The translations under genes were made by a program, and so were the position numbers. Source: CAYYOS01 sp964473355 (lineage in GTDB: Bacteria; Pseudomonadota; Gammaproteobacteria; Burkholderiales; REEB80). From it: DNA of 16,871 nucleotides. This document shows, piece after piece, positions 1 to 7,651 of the stretch. Position 1 is the first letter of the stretch; the number at the start of each line of letters is the position of its first letter. The stretch lies in NCBI GenBank assembly GCA_964473355.1, contig CAYYOS010000046.1, forward strand, positions 1 to 16,871, written 5' to 3'. The notes beneath the pieces are model-generated. The model worked only from the letters and a program-made list of their open reading frames with translations. It made no database searches and was not told the DNA's origin.

Positions 1-1
1 T

Positions 2-2551
2 ATTATTTGTTCCATCGAAAACTTCGATGCAATGGGGGTACATACCGGCGATTCCATCACCGTTGCCCCTGCGCAAACGCTAACTGATAAAGAATATCAA
101 TTGCTACGCAATGCCTCGATCGCAGTGTTGCGCGAAATCGGTGTGGAGACCGGCGGATCAAATGTGCAATTCGCAATCAACCCGGACGACGGACGCATTT
201 TAGTTATTGAGATGAATCCCCGGGTCTCGCGCTCCTCCGCGCTCGCTTCTAAAGCTACTGGGTTCCCCATCGCAAAAATCGCTGCCAAGTTAGCGGTGGG
301 TTTTACCCTGGATGAGCTCACTAACGATATCACCGGGGGCCGCACCCCCGCTTCCTTTGAGCCCGCCATCGACTATATTGTCGTTAAAGTCCCGCGCTTT
401 GCATTTGAAAAATTCCCGCGCGCCAACGATAGGCTTACCACCCAAATGAAGTCGGTCGGCGAAGTCATGGCTATCGGTAGAACCTTTCCTGAAGCACTGC
501 AAAAAGCCCTGCGCGGTCTGGAAACCGGCGCCAACGGCTTCGACGAAAAGACGACCGACTTGGATACCATAGAATCCGAACTGGGAGACCCCGGGCCCGA
601 ACGCATTTGGTATTTAGCAGATGCTATCCGTATTGGCATGAGCCTAGAAGAAATTCATGAACTGAGTCATGTTGATCCCTGGTTCATTCATCAAATTGCC
701 GCACTAATAGAGCATGAATCCGCTTTAAAACTACTCAGCTTAGATACGATTAGCGCCGAGGCGTTACGATCGGCAAAACGCAATGGTTTTTCGGATAAAC
801 GGCTAGCGCAACTTTTGTCTAGCGATCAGCATTTAGTGCGTAACAAACGTTGGCAACTGGGCATTCAACCGGTTTACAAACGCGTGGACACCTGCGCGGC
901 AGAATTTGCGACGGATACCGCTTACTTATACTCCACCTACGAAGACGAGTGCGAGGCGAACCCTACGAGCAACAAAAAAATAATGGTATTGGGTGGCGGG
1001 CCCAATCGTATTGGTCAAGGCATAGAGTTCGACTATTGTTGTGTGCATGCTGTGATGGCGCTGCGCGAAGATGGCTATGAAACCATCATGGTGAACTGCA
1101 ATCCAGAGACCGTATCCACTGATTATGATATGTCTGATCGCTTATATTTCGAACCGCTGACTCTCGAAGACGTGCTGGAGATTGCGGCTATAGAAAAACC
1201 CGATGGGGTGATTGTTCAATATGGTGGACAAACCCCCCTGAAGCTGGCAAGAGCGTTGGAAGCCAACGGTGTGCCTATTATCGGCACTAGCCCCGACGCC
1301 ATCGATTGTGCCGAAGATCGCGAGCGTTTTCAAAAGCTCATTAGTGATTTAGGTTTACGGCAACCGCCTAATCGCACTGCTCGCGATCCCCAAGCTGCTT
1401 TATCTATGGCTGCAGAAATTGGTTATCCACTGGTAGTACGGCCAAGCTATGTGTTAGGCGGGCGCGCCATGGAAATCGTTCATGAACCCGCGGATTTAGA
1501 GCGCTATATGCGGGAAGCAGTGAAGGTCTCCAATGATTCACCAGTCCTACTCGATCATTTTTTGGATGACGCTTGTGAGGTAGACGTAGACGCGGTCTGC
1601 GATGGTGATCGCGTGTTAATAGGCGGCGTAATGGAGCATATCGAACAAGCCGGGGTACATTCCGGCGATTCTGCTTGCTCGTTACCCCCGTTCGGTTTGT
1701 CTTCAAAAATACAAGAGGAATTGCGCGCACAAACCGCGGCTATGGGTAAAGCGCTGGGCGTCGTGGGCTTAATGAACGTGCAATTTGCCATTCAAGACAA
1801 CGAAGTCTATGTATTAGAAGTAAACCCGCGCGCGTCGCGTACCGTGCCATTCGTCTCCAAGGCCAACGGTTTAGCTTTGGCAAAAGTTGCCGCACGGGCA
1901 ATGGTTGGGCGAACTTTGACTCAGCAGCGGGTAGAAACCGAAATTATTCCGCCCTATTTCTCGGTTAAAGAAGCGGTCTTTCCTTTTGCTAAATTTCCCG
2001 GCGTTGATACTATCCTAGGCCCGGAAATGAAATCCACCGGTGAAGTGATGGGCATAGGGCAAACTTTTGCTGAGGCTTTTGTAAAGTCGCAGTTAGCGGC
2101 TGGCGTATTGCTGCCCAAAGGGGGCGCAGCTTTTATCAGCGTTAGGGACGCCGATAAAACTAAGATTACGGAAATCGCCGAGGTCTTCATTAAGCTGGGC
2201 TTTACCTTGCTTGCCACGCGCGGGACTGCCACCGCCCTGAAAAATGCGGGCATCACCGTTGCCATTGTTAACAAAGTTACAGAAGGCCGCCCGCATATCG
2301 TCGATATGATCAAGAACAATCAAATTAGTATTATAATTAATACCGTGGAAGACAAACGCGCCCGGCAAGATTCCTACACGATTCGCCAAGCCGCGTTGCA
2401 ACACAAGATTACTTACTACACAACCCTCTCCGGCGCGCGCGCCGCTTCATTGGGGATGCAATACATGCAAGAATTGCACGTCTATGATTTACAAAGCTTG
2501 CATCAGTCGATCAGAGCACTGCCGCACGCCCCCGCCGCCGCTATAAATTGA
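2..2551 (+). CDS. carB: Carbamoyl-phosphate synthase large subunit, 5' end missing
   Basis: This subunit makes carbamoyl phosphate from bicarbonate, ATP and the ammonia that the small subunit CarA releases from glutamine; the product feeds arginine and pyrimidine synthesis in the cytoplasm. The reading frame is open from the first bases of the window and begins with SIENFDAMGVHTGDS, which lies inside the first ATP-grasp domain, so about 220 N-terminal residues are missing compared with a family length near 1070. The visible 849 residues hold the end of ATP-grasp 1 (EMNPRVSRSSALASK), the oligomerisation region, the second synthetase half (GGGPNRIGQGIEFDYCC, then LEVNPRASRTVPFVSKA) and a C-terminal MGS-like allosteric domain (from about PKGGAAFISV), which in relatives binds UMP and ornithine. 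The gene ends in TGA, 13 bases before greA, so the two are probably co-transcribed. An ATG at position 32 is internal, not the true start. Confidence 0.97.
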   Translation: MICSIENFDAMGVHTGDSITVAPAQTLTDKEYQLLRNASIAVLREIGVETGGSNVQFAINPDDGRILVIEMNPRVSRSSALASKATGFPIAKIAAKLAVGFTLDELTNDITGGRTPASFEPAIDYIVVKVPRFAFEKFPRANDRLTTQMKSVGEVMAIGRTFPEALQKALRGLETGANGFDEKTTDLDTIESELGDPGPERIWYLADAIRIGMSLEEIHELSHVDPWFIHQIAALIEHESALKLLSLDTISAEALRSAKRNGFSDKRLAQLLSSDQHLVRNKRWQLGIQPVYKRVDTCAAEFATDTAYLYSTYEDECEANPTSNKKIMVLGGGPNRIGQGIEFDYCCVHAVMALREDGYETIMVNCNPETVSTDYDMSDRLYFEPLTLEDVLEIAAIEKPDGVIVQYGGQTPLKLARALEANGVPIIGTSPDAIDCAEDRERFQKLISDLGLRQPPNRTARDPQAALSMAAEIGYPLVVRPSYVLGGRAMEIVHEPADLERYMREAVKVSNDSPVLLDHFLDDACEVDVDAVCDGDRVLIGGVMEHIEQAGVHSGDSACSLPPFGLSSKIQEELRAQTAAMGKALGVVGLMNVQFAIQDNEVYVLEVNPRASRTVPFVSKANGLALAKVAARAMVGRTLTQQRVETEIIPPYFSVKEAVFPFAKFPGVDTILGPEMKSTGEVMGIGQTFAEAFVKSQLAAGVLLPKGGAAFISVRDADKTKITEIAEVFIKLGFTLLATRGTATALKNAGITVAIVNKVTEGRPHIVDMIKNNQISIIINTVEDKRARQDSYTIRQAALQHKITYYTTLSGARAASLGMQYMQELHVYDLQSLHQSIRALPHAPAAAIN

Positions 2552-2564
2552 TTTAAGGAACACG

Positions 2565-3041
2565 ATGAAAAAAGTACCCCTCACGGTAGCCGGTGCCGAG
2601 CTATTACGTAATGAGTTGCAGCAATTGAAAACAACCGAACGTCAATCTGTGATCGCGGCGATTGCCGAGGCCCGCGCGCATGGGGACCTATCCGAAAACG
2701 CCGAGTACGATGCCGCCAAAGAACGTCAAGGATTTATCGAAGGGCGTATAGCGGACCTAGAAAACAAACTCGCGAATGCGCAAATAATTGATCCAACGCT
2801 CTTGGACGCCGACGGACGCTGCGTATTCGGCGCTACGATCGATTTACAGGATTTGGATACAGACCAGCAAGTAACCTACCAAATAGTCGGTGATGATGAG
2901 GCTGACATTAAACAAGGAAAAATCTCTATCAGTTCGCCCATCGCACGGGCACTAATCAGTAAATACGCTGGTGATATCGCGGAAGTAAACGCACCCGGTG
3001 GCGTGCGCGAATACGAGATTTTGGACGTTAAATATATTTAA
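2565..3041 (+). CDS. greA: Transcription elongation factor GreA
   Basis: GreA binds the secondary channel of RNA polymerase and stimulates cleavage of backtracked transcripts so that stalled complexes can resume. The 158-residue length is exactly typical. The N-terminal coiled coil (about residues 1-75) carries the conserved tip ARAHGDLSENAEYDAAKERQ, with the acidic residues that place the catalytic metal, followed by the globular FKBP-like domain ending in YEILDVKYI. The ATG is preceded by a clear Shine-Dalgarno sequence (AAGGAA, about 5 bases upstream). It follows carB by 13 bases; carA-carB-greA is a common proteobacterial order, which supports co-transcription. The next gene is convergent and ends only 20 bases away; I see no hairpin terminator between them. 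Confidence 0.97.
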   Translation: MKKVPLTVAGAELLRNELQQLKTTERQSVIAAIAEARAHGDLSENAEYDAAKERQGFIEGRIADLENKLANAQIIDPTLLDADGRCVFGATIDLQDLDTDQQVTYQIVGDDEADIKQGKISISSPIARALISKYAGDIAEVNAPGGVREYEILDVKYI

Positions 3042-3061
3042 ACGATGGGATATACGCTAAT

Positions 3062-3466
3062 CTAGCACGCCAGCGGCACTAAGCGGCCGGCGTCAACATG
3101 CCAATGCTGCGCAATGGCTTCCGCGCGGTTAAGTTCGTCCTGATGCACCGCTATAATAAATTCAGCTTGCTGCGCGTTAGCCCACGCTATAAATGCTTGC
3201 CAACGTCGCCCACAAGACTCTTCGCCTAAATCTGTGCTCACTTCAACGACTGCGGCCAGCATCTGACCGCTGGCTTGCGTCGCCAAAATATCCGGCTGCA
3301 TGGGCGCGTTCAGGACCGGGATAACGAGCTCCCGCGGCTCAGGATGTCCCTGCAAATCGCGCACCGAAAATTCTGTATAGCCTAGCGTTTTCAGGTATTC
3401 CAAGGTAGATCGCAGCAGATTTTCGCGTTCGCGCTGTATGGCTTCGGGCAGTGTATTAATGTGCAT
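3062..3466 (-). CDS. Hypothetical 134-residue protein, possible nuclease-like fold
   Basis: I do not recognise this family. The ATG at 3466 is preferred over a TTG 18 bases upstream because AAGGA sits 6-10 bases before it. The protein is soluble, without signal peptide or membrane segment. An N-terminal helix (about residues 5-28, rich in E and R) is followed by alternating strands and helices: PDILA near residues 58-62, a hydrophobic strand AAVVEVST (71-78), a helix with RRWQAFIAWANA, and FIIAVHQDE (103-111). PD, then a strand ending in E-V-S, faintly recalls the PD-(D/E)XK nuclease fold, but the lysine is absent, so a catalytic role is doubtful. It stands alone, convergent with greA and divergent from the binding-protein gene, with its own likely promoter. 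The coding frame is convincing; function is unknown. Confidence 0.75.
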   Translation of the reverse strand: MHINTLPEAIQRERENLLRSTLEYLKTLGYTEFSVRDLQGHPEPRELVIPVLNAPMQPDILATQASGQMLAAVVEVSTDLGEESCGRRWQAFIAWANAQQAEFIIAVHQDELNRAEAIAQHWHVDAGRLVPLAC

Positions 3467-3496
3467 AGCCTTCCTTTTCCGCAAATGGTTTTTCTT

Positions 3497-3502
3497 ATTA
3501 TA
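3497..3502 (-). promoter_or_regulatory. Likely -10 element of the 134-residue hypothetical gene
   Basis: The minus strand reads TATAAT, a perfect -10 hexamer, 31 bases before the chosen ATG at 3466. This would put the transcript start near 3490 and give a leader of roughly 25 bases containing the AAGGA ribosome binding site. No good -35 hexamer lies at 16-18 bases; GGGACA lies 19 bases upstream. Inferred from sequence only. Confidence 0.4.
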
Positions 3503-3545
3503 GCCCCGTCAACGGTTTCTCTGTCCCGCCGTTACCAAGCTCGCC

Positions 3546-3575
3546 TTGACTGGCGTATGCCAAACGGTTCATATT
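3546..3575 (+). promoter_or_regulatory. Candidate promoter of the binding-protein/GGDEF-EAL pair
   Basis: TTGACT (3546-3551) matches five of six bases of the sigma-70 -35 hexamer. CATATT, 18 bases later (3570-3575), is a four-of-six -10. It is the best plus-strand candidate in the short divergent region 3467-3666 and would give a leader of about 85 bases before the ATG at 3667. I saw no clear operator or PHO box. Confidence 0.3.
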
Positions 3576-3666
3576 AGCAACTGAGTAGCGTTTTTGCTTG
3601 ACGCTCCAGCTGGTCGGCGTTGCAGCATTTAAAAGCATCCGCGCTGCCGTCGCGAAAGGAAATGCT

Positions 3667-4509
3667 ATGTTTAAACCTTCTTGTTGTGGCGCTGGGATGA
3701 TTTTGAGCGCGGCACTTGCCGCAGGAATTGCATTGCCTTGTGGTGTTGCCGCCGAGGCGCTGACTCTCGGGGGCACCGGCACCGGCTTGGGCACAATGCG
3801 AATATTGGGAGAGTCGTTCCACAGCATCTCTCCGGAGACAAGGCTAGAAGTTCTCCCTAGCATAGGAAGCAGTGGCGGGATTAAAGCGGTGTTGGCGGGC
3901 GCCATAGATATCGCCGTTAGTGCCCGCCCCTTAAAGGAAGAAGAGAGAAAGCAAGGCGCACTTGAATGGGCGTACGCAAAAACGCCCTTGGTGTTGGCAA
4001 CCCATCAAAATAACGGCCAATCCGAATTGTCCCGAGCGGAACTTATCGCTATGTACGATGGGACGTTGCGGACTTGGAAAGATGGCCGCATCGCGCGTAT
4101 CGTGCTCCGCTCCGAAACTGAGACGGATACCGAATTGTTAAAAAAATACATTCCCGGCATGGATGCCGCCCTAGCCCAAGCCTATCAACGCCGCGGCCCG
4201 CCGATTGCATTAACTGATCAGGATGCGGCCGACATGATTCAAACTATCCCAGGTGCGTTAGGGCCAAGCACCCTGGCGCTGATTCTTTCGGAAAACCGCC
4301 CTCTTAAGGCGCTCAGGCTTGACGGCGTCGCACCTACTGTTGAGTCTTTAGGCAACGGCAATTATATAATGAGCAAAAATTTGTATCTCATCACACGGTC
4401 ACGCCCAAAAGAGTCGGTACAACGGTTTATTGATTTTATTCTCTCAAAAGAGGGTGCGGAAGTACTACAGCGCACCGGCCATCTCGTTTTAACGCAGAAA
4501 CCCAAATAG
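3667..4509 (+). CDS. Secreted PstS-like solute-binding protein, likely a sensor
   Basis: This is a periplasmic binding protein of the PstS-like class, about 280 residues long. The ATG at 3667 is chosen because AAAGGA precedes it and the first 29 residues form a Sec signal peptide (hydrophobic AGMILSAALAAGIALPCGVAA, cleavage probably after VAA); a TTG 69 bases upstream would put a polar extension before the signal. The mature protein has a glycine/threonine-rich first loop (LGGTGTGLGT, 34-43) and the class-typical segment GSSGGIKAVLAGAIDIAVSA (67-86), equivalent to the PstS ligand loop and following strand. The second-lobe loop RSETETDTELL (148-158) differs from the usual PstS SGTR-like motif, so the ligand may be phosphate, another oxyanion or something else. 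No permease or ATPase genes are adjacent. The stop lies 3 bases before the GGDEF-EAL start, which suggests the protein senses a ligand for that partner. Confidence 0.82.
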   Translation: MFKPSCCGAGMILSAALAAGIALPCGVAAEALTLGGTGTGLGTMRILGESFHSISPETRLEVLPSIGSSGGIKAVLAGAIDIAVSARPLKEEERKQGALEWAYAKTPLVLATHQNNGQSELSRAELIAMYDGTLRTWKDGRIARIVLRSETETDTELLKKYIPGMDAALAQAYQRRGPPIALTDQDAADMIQTIPGALGPSTLALILSENRPLKALRLDGVAPTVESLGNGNYIMSKNLYLITRSRPKESVQRFIDFILSKEGAEVLQRTGHLVLTQKPK

Positions 4510-4512
4510 TTG

Positions 4513-6429
4513 ATGGCTTCCCAATTACAGGATGTGAATGCATATTCTAGCCTAACGAAAATTGTCACTCTGTTCGCCAGTGTAATTGCGGTTATTGTGC
4601 TGATTGCGATTCCGTTGGGCTACGGTCTAATAGCTTACCGCTACGAGGCTGAAGCGCTTCAATCCAAAGCCAACCTTGTGGCCGATAAAATTTCCGAAAT
4701 CATTTATGCCAACCCCGATCTCTGGAATTTCCAAGAGCTACGTTTGATCGGCGCCTTGCTACAGCACTCCGGGCACAAAGATACGCATGATGCCAAAATC
4801 ATCGACATAAAAGGAAGCACTATTGCCCAATTACCGGCAACCCCGGTAGAACCCACGTTTTCCTTCGCAACTGACCTCACCGATGGTAAAGACATAGTCG
4901 GCAAAGTCGTGATCGAAAAAAGCCTGCGTCCGCTATTGCTTAACACCATAGTCGCGGGAACGCTCGGCGCTTTGTTGTCATTGGCCATATATTTCGCCCT
5001 TAAAATCTTACCATTGCGTGCGCTGACTCGCGTCCTTGCAAAACTTGAGGAGTCTCAGCAGACCCTGCGCACCGAAATAGATGCCAAAGAAGTGGCGCTG
5101 CGGACCGCTGAAAAATTGAGCCTGGCAATGCGCCATCAGGCCCTTCACGATGCACTGACGAATTTGCCAAATCGCGTTTTACTATACGACCGACTGCAGC
5201 AAGCTATATTGTTGTGCCTGCGGGAAAAGCAAGCGTTCTCATTAATCTTAGTGGACCTAGATCGATTTAAAAACATTAACGACACCTTAGGGCATCATAT
5301 TGGTGATCTCGTCTTGCAGCAAATTGCTCAACGTGTGCCAAACGTATTGCGAGGCAGTGACACCGTAGCGCGACTGGGAGGGGACGAATTTGCAATCCTA
5401 CTGAAGGGTGTTTCCACGCAGTCTCAGGCGATGCATACGGCCGAGAAAATTTTAGAAACCATTCGCCAACCTGTAAATATTGAACATCGGTCCCTACGCG
5501 TGAGTGCCAGTCTTGGAATTGTACTATTTCCGGAGCATGGGTCAGATCCATCTCATTTAATGCGTTGCGCCGATATTGCCATGTACAGCGCTAAGCGCGC
5601 CAAACTCGGTCTTGCGTTTTATGATGTCGAGCAGGATTTGCAAAACACCAAACGGATGACTTTGCAAAACGATCTTTACGAAGCCATTGCGGATACTAAA
5701 CAATTATTTTTATACTACCAACCAAAGATTGACTTAAAAACTAGGAAGATTTGCGGTGTTGAGGCCTTAATACGCTGGCGTCATCCTGAGCAGGGTTTAA
5801 TTTTTCCCGACGATTTCATTCCTGCCGCCGAGCAAAGCGGCATGATTCGAGCCCTAACACGTAGGGTACTGGATATGGCTTTACAGGAACGCGTCGAGTG
5901 GCAAAAAAGAGAGCTCCAGATGCCGTTGGCCGTCAATATTTCCGGTGAAAATTTGCAGGACCCCACCTTCCCATCTCAGGTGGGGGAGGCATTGACGGCC
6001 CACGCGGTTCCACCGTCGCTGCTGGAGATGGAAATCACCGAAAGTGCCTTAATGCAAGATCCAGTGTGCGCTATTAAGGCGATCCAGACGCTACGTGAGA
6101 TGGGCATCTTGATTTCCATCGATGATTTTGGGACTGGTTATTCTTCCTTGGCATATTTAAAAAAACTGGCAGTATCGCAGATTAAAGTCGACAAATCATT
6201 TGTGATCGATATGATCGAAGATGATAATGATGCCATTATCGTTCGCTCTACCATAGATCTCGCGCATAATTTGGGATTACGTGTGGTCGCGGAAGGGGTC
6301 GAGAGCGAGGAAATCCTAAGACAGTTGATAGCGTTCGGGTGCGATACCGCGCAAGGTTACTATATTAGTCATCCACTTCCCATTGTGCAGTTTTGTAACT
6401 GGCTGGAAGTCTCGGAATATCGCGCGTGA
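4513..6429 (+). CDS. Membrane GGDEF-EAL protein with periplasmic sensor region
   Basis: This 638-residue protein has the machinery to make and to degrade the second messenger c-di-GMP. Order: membrane helix at about 17-43, a roughly 100-residue periplasmic part (44-143), a second helix (about 144-168), a short coiled linker (to about 200), GGDEF domain (about 205-370) and EAL domain (about 383-630). The cyclase motif RLGGDEF is intact (GGDEF at 289-293), with an inhibitory-site RGSD five residues before it. The EAL domain keeps EAL (417-419), the N in NISGEN, E507 in EITES, the DDFGTGYSSL loop (D537, D538), K558 in IKVDK and E594 in VVAEGVE, so phosphodiesterase activity is expected. ATG 4513 is preferred to the adjacent TTG at 4510. 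No strong Shine-Dalgarno precedes it; the 3-base gap to the upstream stop suggests translational coupling. The periplasmic part is the likely docking site for the upstream binding protein. Confidence 0.93.
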   Translation: MASQLQDVNAYSSLTKIVTLFASVIAVIVLIAIPLGYGLIAYRYEAEALQSKANLVADKISEIIYANPDLWNFQELRLIGALLQHSGHKDTHDAKIIDIKGSTIAQLPATPVEPTFSFATDLTDGKDIVGKVVIEKSLRPLLLNTIVAGTLGALLSLAIYFALKILPLRALTRVLAKLEESQQTLRTEIDAKEVALRTAEKLSLAMRHQALHDALTNLPNRVLLYDRLQQAILLCLREKQAFSLILVDLDRFKNINDTLGHHIGDLVLQQIAQRVPNVLRGSDTVARLGGDEFAILLKGVSTQSQAMHTAEKILETIRQPVNIEHRSLRVSASLGIVLFPEHGSDPSHLMRCADIAMYSAKRAKLGLAFYDVEQDLQNTKRMTLQNDLYEAIADTKQLFLYYQPKIDLKTRKICGVEALIRWRHPEQGLIFPDDFIPAAEQSGMIRALTRRVLDMALQERVEWQKRELQMPLAVNISGENLQDPTFPSQVGEALTAHAVPPSLLEMEITESALMQDPVCAIKAIQTLREMGILISIDDFGTGYSSLAYLKKLAVSQIKVDKSFVIDMIEDDNDAIIVRSTIDLAHNLGLRVVAEGVESEEILRQLIAFGCDTAQGYYISHPLPIVQFCNWLEVSEYRA

Positions 6430-6467
6430 AGCGTAGGCTTTCTAGCGGCAGGGACAAAAAAACGACT

Positions 6468-6797
6468 TTACTCGCTCCCCTCCATGTATAAATTTTCCAT
6501 ATCTAAAAAGCGTTGTTGCTTGCCATCCATAACAATCTGACCTACTAAACGATTATCGCCGGTGCTGCTGAATTCAAATCGAAACGTCCGGCGAAAAACC
6601 CAGCTCCCCGAATCCGCGCGTGCAATTGCAAATTTTTTTGGAACGACCGTGCCATCTAAAAGCTGCACGTTATTTTCCAGGCAGCTCGATTTTGCAATCG
6701 CGACAGCCAGCTCGCGCACGTGTAAACCATCGAATACTACCCATATAACCGCTGCTATGAGGGCGACAACAATAAGTTCAGTGATAATTTGTGGCAA
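6468..6797 (-). CDS. DUF3301-type small membrane-anchored protein
   Basis: A 109-residue protein with one N-terminal membrane helix (about residues 4-22, ITELIVVALIAAVIWVVF) and a soluble remainder. The hallmarks of the DUF3301 family are visible: HVRELAVAIAKSSCLENNVQ with the conserved cysteine, LLDGTVV, then a basic-aromatic stretch VFRRTFRFEFSSTGDNRLVG and a closing strand. The family is known mainly from Gammaproteobacteria and has no established function that I know of. The start is TTG at 6797, since an in-frame stop lies 12 bases upstream and no ATG fits; the Shine-Dalgarno is weak. It is the last gene of a minus-strand run (rhlE, SirB1-type, this gene), 32 bases after the SirB1-type stop. 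Its end faces the GGDEF-EAL gene; an A7/T7 run lies in the 38-base gap but no hairpin precedes it. Confidence 0.8.
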   Translation of the reverse strand: MPQIITELIVVALIAAVIWVVFDGLHVRELAVAIAKSSCLENNVQLLDGTVVPKKFAIARADSGSWVFRRTFRFEFSSTGDNRLVGQIVMDGKQQRFLDMENLYMEGSE

Positions 6798-6829
6798 AAG
6801 ACGGGCTTAGGGGCAGCACAAGAAAACCA

Positions 6830-7651
6830 TTAGTTTATCCTAGCGGCCACACGCTGTAGATCGATAACGCGCGTGCGAATTTCTTCTGCATCTTCGGCTC
6901 CGGGTTCGATGGTTAGGTAGCGCTGCAAATCATTATAAGCGGCGCGGTGACATTCGAGTTGCTGATAAATTAAACCGCGGTCTCTAATCTCGCCCGCCAC
7001 GTCGGGTGTTAAGCCCAGGATGCGATCCACGACGTTCAACGCTTGCGGCATTTTGTTGTGGTGCAAGTAAATTGCCTTCAAGTTCCGCAAAAGTCGCGTC
7101 AAGATGTCCGTATTTTGAGCGGGATTTAGTAAGGGTCCAAGCGCCATATTACGCGCCGCTTCCTTGCCATAAAGGTGCTCCAGCTGGGTTTCCAACTCTT
7201 CCTTGCCCAGCGATACCCCGCCCGCGAAGGCATCTAAAATGACATCGCCTTCTTGTATCGTACATTTGACTAGAAAATGCCCCGGGAAAGAAACGCCGGC
7301 TAGGGGCAAACCTAACCTCAAACCCACTTCTAAATAAATAATGGATAGCGTAATGGGAATGCCTACTTTGCGATCCATCACTTCATTTAAGAAGCTATTG
7401 CGCGGGTCGTAATAATCGATGGCATTGCCAGAGAAGCGCTCTTCTTTAAACAATACGTGATTTAAGGCGTTAATGGCATCGGCGAGAGATGCGCCCTCTG
7501 CCAACCGCTGGTTCACGCGAATAGCCCATTCATCAAATCGCTCTAGGTAACGCGCTATATCTAAATCGGGGTACTCGTCCTGGGCGATAACCAGCGCGGC
7601 CTCGGCCAGTTCCATTTCTGGGGTTAGCTCAATCGGTTTCTTTAGCGACAT
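6830..7651 (-). CDS. SirB1-type transglutaminase-like/TPR protein
   Basis: A 273-residue cytoplasmic protein of the SirB1 family. Residues about 40-200 form the transglutaminase-like SirB1 domain: NHVLFKEERFSGNAIDYYDP, NSFLNEVMDRKVGIPITLSI, YLEVGLRLGLPLAGVSFPGHFLVK. The region from about 195 to the end is helical and looks like tetratricopeptide repeats (LLRNLKAIYLHHNKMPQALN, AYNDLQRYLTIEPGAEDAEE). The family is widespread and often lies beside prmC/hemK; its biochemical role is not settled, and no canonical Cys-His-Asp triad can be assigned by eye. The ATG at 7651 lies inside the end of rhlE (23-base overlap), with a weak Shine-Dalgarno (TAGG), so its translation is probably coupled to rhlE. 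Confidence 0.88.
   Translation of the reverse strand: MSLKKPIELTPEMELAEAALVIAQDEYPDLDIARYLERFDEWAIRVNQRLAEGASLADAINALNHVLFKEERFSGNAIDYYDPRNSFLNEVMDRKVGIPITLSIIYLEVGLRLGLPLAGVSFPGHFLVKCTIQEGDVILDAFAGGVSLGKEELETQLEHLYGKEAARNMALGPLLNPAQNTDILTRLLRNLKAIYLHHNKMPQALNVVDRILGLTPDVAGEIRDRGLIYQQLECHRAAYNDLQRYLTIEPGAEDAEEIRTRVIDLQRVAARIN

Noticed and set aside
3598..3666. TTG start that would lengthen the binding protein by 23 residues
   Set aside because: It has no Shine-Dalgarno and puts a charged stretch ahead of the signal peptide; ATG 3667 has AAAGGA and gives a normal Sec signal.
6456..6462. A7/T7 run between the convergent GGDEF-EAL and DUF3301 genes as a terminator
   Set aside because: No stem-loop precedes the T run on either strand.
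7006..7242. 78-codon plus-strand open frame opposite the SirB1-type gene
   Set aside because: It is antisense to a clear protein-coding gene, with low-complexity Pro/Cys-rich composition and no ribosome binding site of note.
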